Below are positions 36,177-44,232 of a DNA stretch of 64,000 bases, in pieces; position 1 is the stretch's first letter, and each line of letters starts with the position of its first letter. The notes under the pieces are model-generated. The model had not been told where the DNA came from, searched no databases, and saw nothing but the letters and a program-made list of their open reading frames with translations. Origin of the DNA: Conexibacter sp. CPCC 206217 (GTDB lineage Bacteria > Actinomycetota > Thermoleophilia > Solirubrobacterales > Solirubrobacteraceae); assembly GCF_030646165.1 (NCBI RefSeq), contig NZ_JAUTDO010000010.1, positions 1 through 64,000 of the forward strand, read 5' to 3'. Both the position numbers and the translations under genes were made by a program.

Positions 36177-36890
36177 GTGCCGGGCCCTCACAGCCACCGC
36201 TCTCGCGGCCGTCGTTTCGCGGCCGTCCTCGCACTCTCCGGCGTGATCGGCGCGGTGGTGCTCGTGCTGCTCGCGACGACCCGCGATCAGCGGCCGCAGC
36301 TCGCTCGCGCCGCGCACACGACGATCGCCGACAGCGGCGCGACGGGCCCGCGCGCCGCCGCGTCCTCCGCCGCCGCGGCCCGCGTCGCCTCAACCACCTC
36401 CCGCCGCACCATCCGCGCCGAGACCAATCGCCGCGCCGCCCTGCGGCTGGCGCGCGAGCAGCGGGCGCGCACCGACGAGCACGTCTTTCCGATCCGCGGC
36501 AGACACGACCGCGGGCGCTACGAGACGAACGACTTCGGCGGCGGGCGCGGGCACCAGGGGCAGGACATGTTCGCCGGCTGCGGGACGCCGCTCGTGGCCG
36601 CGCTCGGCGGCGTCGTCAAGAGAGCCGGGACCGAGGGCGCCGGCGGCAACTACGTCGTGATCGCGGGCAAGGACCGCCACGACTACGTCTACATGCACCT
36701 CGCCGAGCCGCCGCCGGTCAGAAGGGGCCAGAGGGTCGACAGCGGCCAGCGGATCGGCCACGTCGGCGACTCCGGCAACGCCGACGGCTGCCACCTGCAC
36801 TTCGAGGTCTGGACCGCGCCCGGCTGGTACACCGGCGGCGAGCCGATCGACACGGCGAAGCTGCTGGCGGCGTGGGACGCGGCGACGTAG
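36177..36890 (+). CDS. M23-family peptidase (LytM-like), exported
   Basis: A 237-residue cell-wall hydrolase or hydrolase-like protein. An N-terminal signal anchor (AAVLALSGVIGAVVLVLLAT) is followed by an Ala/Ser/Arg-rich linker and a LytM domain from about residue 105. Zinc ligands are seen in GHQGQDMFAG (HxxxD) and CHLHFEVW (HxH), with GNYVVIAGKDRHDYVYMHLA between them. It should cleave peptide cross-bridges of peptidoglycan, or activate an amidase. The GTG start is supported by the TAGCCT box. Confidence 0.87.
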   Translation: MPGPHSHRSRGRRFAAVLALSGVIGAVVLVLLATTRDQRPQLARAAHTTIADSGATGPRAAASSAAAARVASTTSRRTIRAETNRRAALRLAREQRARTDEHVFPIRGRHDRGRYETNDFGGGRGHQGQDMFAGCGTPLVAALGGVVKRAGTEGAGGNYVVIAGKDRHDYVYMHLAEPPPVRRGQRVDSGQRIGHVGDSGNADGCHLHFEVWTAPGWYTGGEPIDTAKLLAAWDAAT

Positions 36891-36966
36891 CGCGGAGCCG
36901 CGGCCGCATGGGACGCAGGGGCTCAGCGCTCGGCGTCGCGGCCGCAGAAGGCGCGTTGCGTCGGGC

Positions 36967-38694
36967 TCACGCCCGCGGCGTCGGACCCGGGTCGTGCTCG
37001 ATCCGCGCGTCCTCCTCGGACTCCGCCTCCGAGGGCTGCGCCAGATCCAGCGGCCCGCGGCCGTCGAGGTCCAGGCGCGCGTCCTCGAGGTCGAGGTCGT
37101 GCTGGATCCGGCGCAGGACCTCGTCGTTGATGACGCCGTCGTTGCGCAGCCGGATGATCTCGGCGCGCTCCGCTTCGAGCACCTCGCGGCGCAGTAGCTG
37201 GTAGGCCTGGGAGCGGGCCTCGTCGGCGCCGTCGTCGTCGTCGTCGAAGCGCGAGCCGAAGCGGCGGATGCGGAACTCGTAGGAGTTGCGCAGGCGCTGG
37301 GCGCTGACGTCGCGGACCCAGTCCTCGCCCTGCAGCTCGTCGATCCGCCCGATCGCTCTTCTGGCCGCCTTGATGCGCGCCTTCGCCTCGAGTCTGTCGA
37401 GCCTGCCGTCGTCCTCGACGCCGAGCAGCCTGATCAGCGGCGCCAGCGACAGCCCCTCGACCAGCAGCGTCGCGAGGATCGTGACGTAGACGAGGAAGAT
37501 GATCAGGTCGCGACCGGGGAAGGGCGCGCCGCCGTCGACCGTCAAGGGGATCGCGAGCGCCGCGGCGAGCGAGACGGCGCCGCGCATGCCGGTCCAGCCG
37601 ACGAGCGCGACGGCGCCCGGCTTGTAGTCGGGCCCGTCCCACGGCGAGTGCTTCAGCCACAGTCTTGGCACGTATGTCGCAACGGCGACCCACGCGAAGC
37701 GGGTCACGACGACAACAGTGAAGACGAGCGCGCTCCACCAGACGAGGTCGGCGACCGCGTACTTGTCGGCGATCCGCTCGACGATCTGCGGCAGCTGCAG
37801 GCCGACGAGCACGAACAGCGCCGCGTTCAGCACGAACGTGAGGATCTCCCAGACCGAGAACGACTGGATCCGCACCGCGGGCGTGATCAGCTCCGGCGCG
37901 CGCCATCCCAGCCAGATCCCGATCGTGACGGCCGCCAGCACGGCGCTGACGCCGAGCGCCTCCGCCGGCAGGTAGGCGAAGTACGGCGTCATCAGCGAGA
38001 TCGTGATCTCCGTCGGCGGGTCGTCGACGACCCTGCGCACGCGCGCCACGATCATCCCGACGACGATCCCGATCGCGATCCCCGCGGCCGCGCCGACGAC
38101 GAAGTCGAGCCCGGAGTCGAGCAGCGAGAAGGTCCCGGTCAGCGTCGCCGCGACGGCCGCTTTGTAGATGATCAGGCCGGAGGAGTCGTTCAGCAGCGAC
38201 TCGCCCTCGACGATCGTGACGAAGCGCCGCGGCGCGCCGGCGCGGGAGGCGATCGCGGTCGCGGCGACGGGGTCGGTCGGCGACAGCACGGCACCGAGCG
38301 TGAACGCCGCGGCCCAGCTGAGGTCGTTGATGAACGCGTGCGCGACGAGGCCCACCGTGAGCGTGGTGGCGATCACGAGCCCGACCGCCAGCAGCCCGAT
38401 CGGCGCGAGGTTCGCGCGCAGGTCGCGCAGCGAGGAGAAGAACGCGGCGGAGTACAGCAGCGGCGGCAGCAGCACGACCAGCACGAGGTCCGGATCGAGG
38501 TCGACGTCCGGCAGTCCCGGCACGAACGCGAGCGCGCCGCCGCCGACGACGAGCAGGATCGGGTACGGGATCCGCGCGTGATACGCGACCACGAGCAGGC
38601 AGGTGACACCCGCGAGCACGCCCAGCAGGACGAGGTCCAGCGAGCTGCCTGCGGAGGAGGCGAACGTCAAGGTCTGGGAGGCGACCGCATGCAT
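36967..38694 (-). CDS. CPA1-family Na+(K+)/H+ antiporter
   Basis: A 575-residue antiporter with about twelve hydrophobic segments. Signature blocks are VLSPTDPVAATAI with the transport Asp, TIVEGESLLNDSSGLIIYK and GWTGMRGAVSLAAALAIPL. A cytoplasmic tail of about 150 charged residues follows (LEAKARIKAARRAIGRIDEL, then an Asp-rich DDDDDGADEA stretch) and is probably regulatory. It exchanges cytoplasmic sodium or potassium for protons. Confidence 0.92.
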   Translation of the reverse strand: MHAVASQTLTFASSAGSSLDLVLLGVLAGVTCLLVVAYHARIPYPILLVVGGGALAFVPGLPDVDLDPDLVLVVLLPPLLYSAAFFSSLRDLRANLAPIGLLAVGLVIATTLTVGLVAHAFINDLSWAAAFTLGAVLSPTDPVAATAIASRAGAPRRFVTIVEGESLLNDSSGLIIYKAAVAATLTGTFSLLDSGLDFVVGAAAGIAIGIVVGMIVARVRRVVDDPPTEITISLMTPYFAYLPAEALGVSAVLAAVTIGIWLGWRAPELITPAVRIQSFSVWEILTFVLNAALFVLVGLQLPQIVERIADKYAVADLVWWSALVFTVVVVTRFAWVAVATYVPRLWLKHSPWDGPDYKPGAVALVGWTGMRGAVSLAAALAIPLTVDGGAPFPGRDLIIFLVYVTILATLLVEGLSLAPLIRLLGVEDDGRLDRLEAKARIKAARRAIGRIDELQGEDWVRDVSAQRLRNSYEFRIRRFGSRFDDDDDGADEARSQAYQLLRREVLEAERAEIIRLRNDGVINDEVLRRIQHDLDLEDARLDLDGRGPLDLAQPSEAESEEDARIEHDPGPTPRA

Positions 38695-38718
38695 CGCCCC
38701 CCAGTGTGCCCGAGCGGG

Positions 38719-39366
38719 CTATGCCGCGACGGGCATCCCGAGCATCGTGCGGAAGGCGACGGTGTCGTTGAGGTGCGGGAACGGCTCGTCGGGGATCGCC
38801 ACGCCGAGGAAGTCGCACAGCGGCGCCCAGCCCTGTCTGACGTCGAAGACGAGCAGGCGGTCGGCCGGTACCTTGCGCTTGACGTCCTCGATGTGTCTGT
38901 GGAAGACCTCGAACGCGTAGGCCTTGTCGAGGAAGCGGCCGTTGAACGCGCCGTCCCAGATGATCCCGTTGATGATCTCCAGCACGGCGCCGGCGGGAGC
39001 GCTCTCGGTGTTGCCGGCCAGCTCGCCGCGTCCCGCCATCTCCTTCGCCTCGAAGATCGTCGAGAGGCAGCTGCGATACCACGCCTCCGGGTCGCGGACG
39101 CTCAGCAGCACGAGCGCGTCCGGGAACGTCTCGGCGTGCTCCTCCCAGTAGGCGCAGGCGGGCCAGTCGATCGTCGAGCCCCAGCCGTCGAGCGCCTCGC
39201 GCCAGTCGACCCGCTCGCCCGCCACGGCGGCCTTCCACGGCGCCGCCAGCGACGGCTCGCGCAGCACGTCGATCATGTGCAGGCACGGGCCGGCGCCGAG
39301 CTGCTCCAGCGCCGCCTTCTGGGACATCGTCCCGGTCCGGCCGAAGCCGCCTCCGATCACCTTCAT
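38719..39366 (-). CDS. P-loop sulfotransferase-family protein
   Basis: A 215-residue protein starting MKVIGGGFGRTGTMSQKAAL. The GRTGT loop is the phosphate-binding site for PAPS in the Sulfotransfer_4 family (often mis-annotated as epimerase). LVLLSVRDPEAWYRSC is the 3'-phosphate-binding strand with Arg and Ser. It starts 14 bases after the stop of the type III polyketide synthase gene, so the two are surely co-transcribed. An acceptor made by the synthase is a natural guess. Confidence 0.85.
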   Translation of the reverse strand: MKVIGGGFGRTGTMSQKAALEQLGAGPCLHMIDVLREPSLAAPWKAAVAGERVDWREALDGWGSTIDWPACAYWEEHAETFPDALVLLSVRDPEAWYRSCLSTIFEAKEMAGRGELAGNTESAPAGAVLEIINGIIWDGAFNGRFLDKAYAFEVFHRHIEDVKRKVPADRLLVFDVRQGWAPLCDFLGVAIPDEPFPHLNDTVAFRTMLGMPVAA

Positions 39367-39380
39367 CGTCTCTCCTCTCG

Positions 39381-40478
39381 TCACCATCTCAGCAGCGCAA
39401 GCCCGACCGTCACCCCGGGGCCGATCGTCACCATCAGCCCGTGCTGCCCCGGTCGGGGCGCGCGCCGTGCTGTCAATTCATCGAGCACGAAGAAGGCCGA
39501 CGGCGTGCCGACGTTGCCGTACTCCGCGAGCACCGCGGCGCTCGCCTCGGTGTCGTGCTCGGTCAGCCCGACGCCCGCCTGGATCCCCTCGAGGATTCCG
39601 CGCCCGCCGGGATGGACCGGCCAGTGGTCGATCGCGGATCGGGTCAGCCCGTGACGTGCGAGGAAGGCGTCGATCAACTGCGCGAGCTGCGTGCGCGCGT
39701 AGATCGGGAGCGCCTTGCTCATCTGCACCTGGCTGTCACCGGCGGTCATGACGGACTTGACGTCGGCGAGCGAGCCGGGGATCTGGTGCACGGCGGTGGC
39801 CGCGATCGTGGGGAGGGTCGCGGGCTCAGGTCCGGCGCCTTCGTAGGTCAGCAGCGCCGCCGCGGCGCCGTCGCCGAACAGCGACGAGCCGACCGTCTTG
39901 ACCTTCTCGTCCACGGCCGGGTCGACGGGGGTGAGGATCCCGGACATGTATTCCGCCGCGACGACGAGCGCCCGCTGTCCGGGGCGGTCGCGCAGCGCCT
40001 GGCCGGCGAGCCGCAGCAGCGGCACCGCGCTCGCGCAGCCGACGCCGATCACGTGGTACTTGTCGACGTCGGCGGGGAGGCCGAGTCGGTCGACGAGCCG
40101 GTGCGCGAGCGTCGGCGTGCCGAACGACCCGAGGCTCGCGCTGACGACGACGCCGATCTCGGCTGGGTCGAAGTCGAGCTGCGCGATCGCCTCCTCGGCG
40201 AGTCCCAGCGACCGCCGCTCGCTCAGCGCGGAGCGTGCCTGCAGCGTCTGGCGCAGCAGCTCGGGCGTCAGGTCGAGGTGGCGCCGCTGGACGCCGCAGC
40301 GCGTGAAGATCGCCTGCGCGAACGGGTCGTCGGCGAGCCCGAGCAGCTCCAGCATCTGCCGCTGGTCGAGCGTCTGCGCGGGCGCGGCCGTGGCGAGGCC
40401 GGCGAGCTTGGGGAGCGCCGCGCGGGTGTCGTCGAAGCGGCGTGGAGCGTGCGTGGGGGAGAGCGTCTGTTCGAGCAT
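39381..40478 (-). CDS. Type III polyketide synthase (chalcone synthase-like)
   Basis: A 365-residue thiolase-fold synthase with the complete triad: Cys148 in YHVIGVGCASAVPLLRLA, His289 in WPVHPGGRGILEGI and Asn322 in EYGNVGTPSAFFVL. FGDGAAAALLTYEG and the C-terminal GPGVTVGLALLRW are also typical. It extends an acyl-CoA starter with malonyl units to pyrones or resorcinols. The ATG at 40478 begins MLEQTLSPTHAP; upstream in-frame starts look worse. A 23-base palindrome lies 88 bases upstream, and a NarL-type response regulator is divergent. Confidence 0.9.
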   Translation of the reverse strand: MLEQTLSPTHAPRRFDDTRAALPKLAGLATAAPAQTLDQRQMLELLGLADDPFAQAIFTRCGVQRRHLDLTPELLRQTLQARSALSERRSLGLAEEAIAQLDFDPAEIGVVVSASLGSFGTPTLAHRLVDRLGLPADVDKYHVIGVGCASAVPLLRLAGQALRDRPGQRALVVAAEYMSGILTPVDPAVDEKVKTVGSSLFGDGAAAALLTYEGAGPEPATLPTIAATAVHQIPGSLADVKSVMTAGDSQVQMSKALPIYARTQLAQLIDAFLARHGLTRSAIDHWPVHPGGRGILEGIQAGVGLTEHDTEASAAVLAEYGNVGTPSAFFVLDELTARRAPRPGQHGLMVTIGPGVTVGLALLRW

Positions 40479-40565
40479 GTTCGGCCCCGAACACTGGTCG
40501 CCGCGCGGCCCCGCCACAAGGCGCACGAGACCGCACAGTTGAGCGGGCGCGGGCTACGCAAGCGG

Positions 40566-40588
40566 CGTTCCGTAGTGACTACGGAACG
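40566..40588. promoter_or_regulatory. 23-base perfect palindrome between polyketide synthase and response regulator
   Basis: CGTTCCGTAG, a three-base spacer TGA, and CTACGGAACG: ten-base perfect arms, in the 214-base space between two divergent genes. This looks like a dimeric operator for both. Confidence 0.65.
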
Positions 40589-40612
40589 GGGGCGGATCGG
40601 GCTCGCTCTGGG

Positions 40613-40720
40613 ATGATCGACGAACGAACCGATGCCGTGACGAAGCCCGAGCCAGGGAGTTCCCACCCAGGCGTCGGGCTCAGCGAACCTCTGTGGAACT
40701 CCCAAGGCAAACGCGTTTGA
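40613..40720 (+). CDS. Possible 35-residue leader ORF before the response regulator
   Basis: The frame starts MIDERTDAVTKPEPGSSHPG and ends with its TGA overlapping an in-frame TTG of the response regulator (TTGA at 40717-40720). This could be a coupled leader, or chance if the regulator starts at GTG 40693. Low confidence. Confidence 0.2.
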   Translation: MIDERTDAVTKPEPGSSHPGVGLSEPLWNSQGKRV

Positions 40721-41355
40721 CCGTCGTGCTCGCCGACGACCACGAGATCGTCCGCAGCGGCCTGCGCCTGCTGCTGGAGTCCGACGACGCGATCGCGGTC
40801 GTGGCGGAGGCGGGCGAGGTGGGCGCGACGGTGGAGGCGGTCGAGCGGCTGCGCCCCGACGTGCTCGTGCTGGACCTGCACATGCCCGGCGAGCCGAGCC
40901 TCGCCGCGATCCCGCGGCTGCGCGCGAGCTGCCCGGAGACCGCGGTCGTGGTGCTGACGGCCCAGCGCGACCCCTCCTACGCGGGCGAGGCGCTGCGACT
41001 GGGCGCGACCGGCTACGTCCCGAAGGAGGCGGCCGGCCGCCATCTGCTCGAAGCGATCCGCACGGTCGCGGGCGGCGGCACCTACCTGGAGCCGCAGCTG
41101 GGCGCGCGGCTGGCCGCCACGACGGCCGCGGCGGCCGGCGCGGCGCCGGAGCTGTCCACGCGCGAGCTGGAGGTCCTGCGCCTGATCGCTCGCGGACTCA
41201 CGAACAGAGAGATCGCCGAGCGGTTGTACCTGTCGGTCCGCACCGTCGAATCGCACCGCGCGCGGATCCAGCGCAAGCTCGGCCGCGCGCGCCGGTCCGA
41301 CCTCGTCGACTACGCCTTGGAGCGCGGGCTGATCGAGGCGTCGGAGCTGGGATGA
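40693..41355 (+). CDS. NarL/LuxR-type response regulator
   Basis: About 220 residues: receiver domain (VVLADDHEIVRSGLRLLLES with the acidic pair, phosphorylated Asp in LVLDLHMPG, Thr in VVLTAQRD, Lys in YVPKEAA) and a LuxR helix-turn-helix (STRELEVLRLIARGLTNREI, LYLSVRTVESHRARIQRKL). The start is GTG 40693 or TTG 40717. The convergent PAS histidine kinase ends 40 bases away and is its probable partner; the divergent polyketide synthase operon is a probable target. Confidence 0.9.
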   Translation: MELPRQTRLTVVLADDHEIVRSGLRLLLESDDAIAVVAEAGEVGATVEAVERLRPDVLVLDLHMPGEPSLAAIPRLRASCPETAVVVLTAQRDPSYAGEALRLGATGYVPKEAAGRHLLEAIRTVAGGGTYLEPQLGARLAATTAAAAGAAPELSTRELEVLRLIARGLTNREIAERLYLSVRTVESHRARIQRKLGRARRSDLVDYALERGLIEASELG

Positions 41356-41399
41356 GCGGTCGTCCGCTGGTCTGTGGGACCAGTGACCGACCGCTCATC
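41351..41399. terminator. Bidirectional hairpin between response regulator and kinase genes
   Basis: GATGAGCGGTCG (41351-41362) pairs with CGACCGCTCATC (41388-41399), and inside it CTGGTC (41367-41372) pairs with GACCAG (41378-41383). Both stop codons lie within the outer arms. The structure can terminate both convergent transcripts. Confidence 0.7.
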
Positions 41400-42777
41400 C
41401 GCCGAGCGGCAGCGCCGCGACGACCTCGGTGCCGTCGCCGGCGGCGGTCGTGATCGTCAGGTCGCCTTCGAGCAGGTCGACGCGCTCGCGGATCGAGCGC
41501 AGGCCGTAGCCGCCGGCGTCGCTGGTCGCGTCGAAGCCGGAGCCGTCGTCGCGGACGCGGACGTGCAGGACGCCCGCCGCCGGCGGATCCTCCGAATCCG
41601 ACGACGGCGACCCCGCCGGTGGCGGCTCGACCTGCGTGATCTCGACCCCGATCCGCGTCGCGCCCGCGTGGCGGGCGGCGTTGGAGAGGCACTCCTGGAC
41701 GATCCGATAGGCCGTCGTCTCGACCTCCGAGGCGAGGCGCCGCGGCGCGCCGTCGTCGCCGTGCAGCGCGACGGTCGTGTCGACCTCGATCCCGTACGCG
41801 GTCTGCATCCGGTCGGCGAGGTCGCGCACCGACGCCTCCAGCCCCAGCTCGTCGAGCGCCGCCGGGCGCAGGTCGTTGATCAACCCGCGCAGGTTGTCCA
41901 TCGTCCCCTCGATCTGCTCCTGCGCGAGCGCGATGCGTGCCCGCATCAACTCCGGCGTCGGCGCCCGCTCGCCCGAGGAGAGCAGCACGTGCAGCGCGGC
42001 GAGGCCCTGCAGCGTCTCGTCGTGCAGCTCCCGCGCCCAGCGCGCCCGCTCGGCCTCGGCGGCCTGCATGCGTGCGCGCGCGGCGCGCTCGCTCGCCTTC
42101 TGGATCACGCCGAGCCCCTGCAGCGGAGCCCCGTCCTCGTCGCGGATCAGCGAGACGGTGACGTGCACCCACAGCGTCTCCCCGTTGCGCCGCACGTAGC
42201 GCTTGTCGATCCCGAAGCCGGGGATCTCGCCCGCGAACATGCGCGCGACGAGCCGCTCGCCGGAGTCGACGTCGTCGGGGTGGGTGATGTCGCTGAAGGT
42301 CCGCTCGCGCAACTCGGCGGCGTCGTAGCCGGTCAGCCGCGCGTAAGCGTCGTTGACCTCGGCCAGGCGCCGGTCCTCCCCGATCAACGCCATCGCGACC
42401 GGTCCGTCCTCGAACAGCCGCCGGAACCGCTCGCCGGCCTCGCGCAGCCCGGTCGCTCTGGCGCGCCGCAGCGTCACGTCGCGCAGCGCGACGGCGAGGG
42501 CGGGGCCGTCGACGCCCTCGATCCCGTCGATCACGCGCACCGAGATCTCGACCGGGAACTCGCGCCCGTCCGTGCGCTTGAGCGTCAGTCTCGCGTCGGG
42601 GTCGAGCACGCCCTGCGGGATCAGCGCGTCGAAGCGCGCGCCGACCAGGTCGCTCGCGCCGCCGCCCGCCAGCTCCGCGGCACGCTCGTCGGCGACGGCG
42701 ACGAGCCCGTGCCGATCGAGCACGATCGTCGGATCGGGCGCGAGCTGCAGCAGGGCGGCGAGCTGGTCGGCGGTCAC
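41395..42777 (-). CDS. PAS-domain histidine kinase (HisKA_3, NarX/DesK type)
   Basis: A 460-residue kinase, soluble as far as I can see. The order is PAS 1 (residues 1-110; LLQLAPDPTIVLDRHGLVAV), PAS 2 (110-235; RRLFEDGPVAMALIGEDRRL), dimerisation/phosphoacceptor helix with WARELHDETLQGLAALHVLL, and an ATPase domain (AYRIVQECLSNAARHAGATR N-box, GGYGLRSIRERVDLLEG). It should sense a cytoplasmic cue or redox state and phosphorylate the adjacent response regulator. GTG start follows a TAGACT box by 9 bases. Confidence 0.9.
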   Translation of the reverse strand: MTADQLAALLQLAPDPTIVLDRHGLVAVADERAAELAGGGASDLVGARFDALIPQGVLDPDARLTLKRTDGREFPVEISVRVIDGIEGVDGPALAVALRDVTLRRARATGLREAGERFRRLFEDGPVAMALIGEDRRLAEVNDAYARLTGYDAAELRERTFSDITHPDDVDSGERLVARMFAGEIPGFGIDKRYVRRNGETLWVHVTVSLIRDEDGAPLQGLGVIQKASERAARARMQAAEAERARWARELHDETLQGLAALHVLLSSGERAPTPELMRARIALAQEQIEGTMDNLRGLINDLRPAALDELGLEASVRDLADRMQTAYGIEVDTTVALHGDDGAPRRLASEVETTAYRIVQECLSNAARHAGATRIGVEITQVEPPPAGSPSSDSEDPPAAGVLHVRVRDDGSGFDATSDAGGYGLRSIRERVDLLEGDLTITTAAGDGTEVVAALPLGG

Positions 42778-42786
42778 GTCGCGGGC

Positions 42787-42792
42787 AGTCTA
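42787..42792 (-). promoter_or_regulatory. -10 box (TAGACT) of the histidine kinase gene
   Basis: On the minus strand TAGACT ends 9 bases before the GTG at 42777. It is divergent from the TAGGCT box at 42827. Confidence 0.4.
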
Positions 42793-42826
42793 CGAACCGT
42801 TCACGGGAATCGCGCGCGCAGCGTCC

Positions 42827-42832
42827 TAGGCT
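42827..42832 (+). promoter_or_regulatory. Leaderless -10 box (TAGGCT) of the second aldo/keto reductase
   Basis: TAGGCT lies 7 bases before ATG 42840, identical in sequence to the box at 34815. Confidence 0.5.
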
Positions 42833-42839
42833 GAGAGAC

Positions 42840-43871
42840 ATGACCGAATACCGCAGCCTTGGAAGAACCGGCGTCGCAGTGAGCCCCCTGACGCTGGGCA
42901 CGATGATGTTCGGAGCCTGGGGAAACAGAGACCACGACGATTCGGTGCGGATCATCCACCGCGCGCTCGACGCCGGCATCAACGTGATCGACACGGCCGA
43001 CGTCTACTCGCAGGGGGAGAGCGAGGAGATCGTCGCCAAGGCACTCGCCGGCGGCCGCCGTGACGGGGTCGTGCTGGCGACGAAGTTCCACGGCGTGATG
43101 GGCGACGGGACCGATCCCAACCGCAAGGGCAACAGCCGCCTGTGGGTCAACCGAGCGGTCGAGGATTCGCTGCGGCGGCTCAGAACCGACTGGATCGACC
43201 TCTACCAGGTGCACCGCTGGGACCTCGGCACCGATGTCGAGGAGACCGTCGGCGCGCTCGACGACCTCGTCCGCGCCGGCAAGATCCGCTACGCCGGCAC
43301 GTCGACCTGGCCGGTCCAGCGCGTCGTTGAGGCGCAGTGGCTCGCCAGAGCGGCCGGTCGCACGCGCTTCGTCAGCGAGCAGCCGCCGTACTCGCTGCTG
43401 GTGCGCAGAATCGAGGGTGACCTGCTGCCGGCGGCGCTCGACTACGGGATCGGGATCTTGCCGTGGAGCCCGCTCGCCGGCGGCTGGCTCAGCGGCGGCT
43501 ACCGGCTCGGCAGAGACCTGCCGAACTCCAGCCGCAGAGACCGCATCCCGTCGCGCTTCGACATGAGCATCCCCGCGAATCAGCGCAAGCTCGAAGCCGC
43601 CGACGCGCTCGCGAGACTGGCCGAGGAGGCCGGCCTCTCGCTGATCCGGCTCGCGCTCGCATTCGTGATCCGCCACCCCGGAGTCACCTCCGCGATCATC
43701 GGCCCGCGCACGATGGAGCAGCTCGAATCCCAGCTCGGCGCCGACGAGGTCGTCCTCGCCGACGACGTGCTCGACCGCATCGACGAGATCGTCCCGCCCG
43801 GCCAGACCGTCAGCCCCGGCGACGACGGCTGGGCCAACCCGGGGCTCGAGGCGGGCGCGCGGCGGCGGTAG
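42840..43871 (+). CDS. Aldo/keto reductase
   Basis: A 343-residue NADPH oxidoreductase. The catalytic Asp/Tyr are in NVIDTADVYSQGES, the Lys in VLATKFHGVMG and the His in LYQVHRWDLG; GIGILPWSPLAGGWLSGGY and AIIGPRTMEQLESQ complete the cofactor site. It resembles the reductase at 21811 but is clearly diverged. AGA arginine codons are frequent, for example in the RRDR segment near 43530. It stands alone, transcribed from its own leaderless promoter. Confidence 0.92.
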   Translation: MTEYRSLGRTGVAVSPLTLGTMMFGAWGNRDHDDSVRIIHRALDAGINVIDTADVYSQGESEEIVAKALAGGRRDGVVLATKFHGVMGDGTDPNRKGNSRLWVNRAVEDSLRRLRTDWIDLYQVHRWDLGTDVEETVGALDDLVRAGKIRYAGTSTWPVQRVVEAQWLARAAGRTRFVSEQPPYSLLVRRIEGDLLPAALDYGIGILPWSPLAGGWLSGGYRLGRDLPNSSRRDRIPSRFDMSIPANQRKLEAADALARLAEEAGLSLIRLALAFVIRHPGVTSAIIGPRTMEQLESQLGADEVVLADDVLDRIDEIVPPGQTVSPGDDGWANPGLEAGARRR

Positions 43872-43936
43872 CGGCGCAGAGCCTGCGCGGCGTCGCGAAA
43901 GCTGAGACGCGCCGCGAGAATCCCACGTGTAACAAG

Positions 43937-43966
43937 CGTTGTGCCACATCTATCTGTGGCACAACG
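43937..43966. promoter_or_regulatory. Perfect 12-base inverted repeat upstream of the antitoxin
   Basis: CGTTGTGCCACA, spacer TCTATC, TGTGGCACAACG. The repeat ends 17 bases before the antitoxin ATG at 43984. Its length, perfection and position match autoregulatory operators of ribbon-helix-helix antitoxins. Confidence 0.65.
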
Positions 43967-43983
43967 TGTGCTGCGCTCCTTGC

Positions 43984-44232
43984 ATGGCTTCTCGTGTCGT
44001 GCGCGCCCGCCTCGATGGTCCCTCGGAGCAGAGCTTGGAGCTGCTGATGCGAGAGGGCATGAACGAGTCGGAGGCCGTGCGCGCGGCGCTGCTGGAGTCC
44101 GCCCGCCGCCGCCGGCAGCGCTCCTCGCTGCGCGAGGAGGTCACGCGACTGGCCGCAGACGAGAGAGACCGCGCCGCGCGCGAGCGCGTGATGGCGGACA
44201 TGGACGCCGTCGGCCTCGACTGGCCGGGGTGA
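43984..44232 (+). CDS. Ribbon-helix-helix antitoxin-like protein
   Basis: An 82-residue protein: SRVVRARLDGPSEQSLELLM is a plausible beta-strand plus first helix of a CopG/MetJ-type fold, REGMNESEAVRAALLESARR the second helix, and the C-terminal half is a highly charged helix suited to wrapping a toxin (REEVTRLAADERDRAARERV). The ATG at 43984 is preferred to upstream starts that would fall inside the palindrome. The stop overlaps a GTG of the following MazF-like frame, the common antitoxin-toxin arrangement. Confidence 0.75.
   Translation: MASRVVRARLDGPSEQSLELLMREGMNESEAVRAALLESARRRRQRSSLREEVTRLAADERDRAARERVMADMDAVGLDWPG

Noticed and set aside
40479-40492. GTTCGG-CC-CCGAAC palindrome at the polyketide synthase start
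   Set aside because: Short arms made of common GC-rich words, directly at the start codon. It may be chance; the 23-base palindrome nearby is far stronger.
43939-43983. Longer antitoxin starting at TTG 43939
   Set aside because: That start lies inside the perfect inverted repeat, and the extra residues (CHIYLWHNVCCAPC) only reflect the palindrome. ATG 43984 gives the normal fold.
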